Assembly: GCF_019048065.1 (NCBI RefSeq)
Contig: NZ_CP077292.1
Span: 24,903 to 88,902 of the forward strand
Reading direction: 5' to 3'
Length of the DNA: 64,000 nucleotides
From: Citrobacter farmeri
GTDB lineage: Bacteria; Pseudomonadota; Gammaproteobacteria; Enterobacterales; Enterobacteriaceae
The notes under the pieces are model-generated. The model was not told the origin of the DNA. It searched no databases and saw nothing but the letters and a program-made list of their open reading frames with translations. This document shows, piece by piece, positions 63,147 through 64,000 of this stretch. Position numbers and translations under genes: made by a program. Each line of letters begins with the position of its first letter. The stretch's first letter is position 1.

Positions 63147-63530
63147 TCACGCCTGATCATCCTCATCATCAGGGAAAAATATACTGACCTGCTCTCTGGC
63201 AAACTTATCAATAGCGGGTTTGATAACGGCGTAATCAAAATTACCGCTGGCAATCGACTCCTGGTTTAAGACGCTCATTTTAAGAATTTCTGTACACATA
63301 GCACGTACTCGCGAAACGTTTTCCAGCATGAGCTTGTTGTACTCCATCTGATTAAAGCCCCCCTCTCTCTTTTCCTGCTGAATCATATAGACGCGCAGGC
63401 CCAGTTCCAGCAGCATTGAAGAAACATTGGAAAGAGACGCTTCTTCTATACCTTCCTGTTTCCTGATGGTAACGAGATCGGTGATCTGTTCATAAACATT
63501 ATTGTTCACATAAGTCTGTATTTTTGGCAT
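63147..63530 (-). CDS. traM: TraM relaxosome regulator
   Basis: The product has 127 residues from ATG 63530, the same length as F TraM. The N-terminal ribbon-helix-helix part (MPKIQTYVNNNVYEQITDLV) sets DNA recognition. The C-terminal tetramer domain (KLMLENVSRVRAMCTEILKMSVLNQES and on to FPDDEDDQA) contacts the TraD tail. It binds sites near oriT and represses its own promoter. The upstream DNA holds 16 GANTC sites at helical spacing, as expected for a pED208-type TraM rather than F type. Confidence 0.95.
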   Translation of the reverse strand: MPKIQTYVNNNVYEQITDLVTIRKQEGIEEASLSNVSSMLLELGLRVYMIQQEKREGGFNQMEYNKLMLENVSRVRAMCTEILKMSVLNQESIASGNFDYAVIKPAIDKFAREQVSIFFPDDEDDQA

Positions 63531-63560
63531 AACAAAATCCTTATTAAAAATAATTTTTCT

Positions 63561-63770
63561 GACTCTGTTTAGAGTCACAAGCGATTCATTAGTTTTTTTT
63601 CATAGAGTCAGAGTAGATTCATCCACGTCAGACAGACGAATCCCTTATACAGAAATGAAGGATTCGAATCCAGATTCGAATCCTTCATTTTGTCTGAAAT
63701 TACTGCTCTGATTCGTATGTGAATCTGGATTCGACTCTTTAACGATTCATAATAGAGTTGTATATGAATC
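63561..63770. promoter_or_regulatory. GANTC arrays: TraM binding sites (sbm) and traM promoter region
   Basis: GANTC occurs at 63561, 63572, 63583, 63605, 63616, 63638, 63661, 63666, 63673, 63678, 63710, 63721, 63728, 63733, 63744 and 63766. Most steps are 11, 12 or 22 bp, with close pairs GATTCGAATC and GATTCGACTC. TraM of pED208 binds GANTC repeats spaced about one helical turn (established). The promoter of traM must lie among them, so TraM represses itself. Confidence 0.8.
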
Positions 63771-63854
63771 TAAATTTTTGAAATACAGTTAATTGCAGCA
63801 TCATTTGCTGCACTAAGCAACTGAGAATAAAAGATAATCATGCAAGATTAAATC

Positions 63855-63880
63855 TTGCGACGGGTGTGGGGCTTTGATTT
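63855..63880 (+). promoter_or_regulatory. oriT: oriT nic region
   Basis: TTGCGACGGGTGTGGGGCTT resembles the F/R1 nic region TTTGCGTGGGGTGTGGTGCTTT, with the core GGTGTGG kept. TraI should nick within GGTGT/GG. TraM sites stand on its left. The right part of the window (63881-64000) is the start of the leading region, without a recognisable gene. Confidence 0.7.
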
Positions 63881-64000
63881 TAAGAAGCAGGCATATGAAA
63901 ATTAGCGGGCCTGGCAGAATTCAGTATTAACGGGCATTGCCGTTTTTTATTAAAAATGGCACTCTGGCTAAAGAGAAGATAATGAGGAATATCTGACGTG

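Noticed and set aside
63561..63770. GANTC sites considered as CcrM-type methylation sites
   Set aside because: CcrM is an alphaproteobacterial system; 11-bp spacing beside traM and oriT fits TraM binding better.

Overview
The window is part of a large conjugative F-like plasmid of an enterobacterium (Salmonella, Citrobacter, Klebsiella or a close relative). The evidence is two F-family replicons, an F-type ccdAB addiction module, an almost complete F-like transfer operon ending at an oriT-like region, and very AT-rich accessory genes of the kind found in Salmonella and E. coli. The species cannot be fixed from the sequence alone.

Layout. 1-860: N-terminal part of a secreted autotransporter, cut by the window edge. 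1.9-2.7 kb: a TacAT/AtaRT-like acetyltransferase toxin-antitoxin pair. 3.2-5.6 kb: a RepFIB replicon (DnaA box, phased GATC sites, 21-bp-spaced iterons, a Rep protein that probably starts at CTG, a second iteron set) and a ResD/Int-like tyrosine recombinase. 5.9-7.3 kb: an intact parDE pair beside a decayed tandem copy whose ParD has a fourfold 30-bp repeat. 7.4-23 kb: an AT-rich accessory island with a degenerate-GGDEF-like protein, a MarT/FidL-like membrane regulator pair, an IS903-like relic, a DUF134 + NifX-like pair, and a chaperone-usher fimbrial locus (LuxR-type regulator, DcrB-like lipoprotein, pilin, usher, chaperone, tip adhesin, second DcrB-like protein). Two small paralogous genes stand near its outer edges. 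23-31.3 kb: a maintenance and defence region with a TnpB relic, FKBP relic, ccdAB, an SOS-box gene with a colicin-like start that carries a frameshift, a HEPN/Abi-like gene and an IncFII replicon (copB, copA RNA, tap leader, repA). 31.3-64 kb: nuc, an IS200-like relic, and then the F-like transfer region, read on the minus strand from oriT (about 63.9 kb) through traM, traJ, traY, traA-L-E-K-B, traR, traV, traC, trbI, traW-U, trbC, traN-F, trbB, traH-G-S-T-D-I to traX.

Working together: two replicons give copy control and stability. ccdAB, parDE and two acetyltransferase toxin-antitoxin pairs hold the plasmid in the population. The tra genes build the pilus, the mating-pair channel, the relaxosome and entry exclusion. 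The fimbriae and the autotransporter are probable adhesins. The transfer region departs from F: traQ, trbA, trbE, trbF, trbJ and finO are not visible here, a toxin-antitoxin pair sits antisense between traT and traD, and extra small genes lie at the traI-traX and traB-traV junctions.

The strongest unexplained signals are a dispersed family of about 45-bp palindromes related to IS200/IS605 ends (seven copies, one inside the IS903 relic), a 16-site GANTC array phased at 11 bp in the oriT region, and the fimbrial operon bracketed by DcrB-like paralogues. No tRNA, rRNA or CRISPR array was seen.
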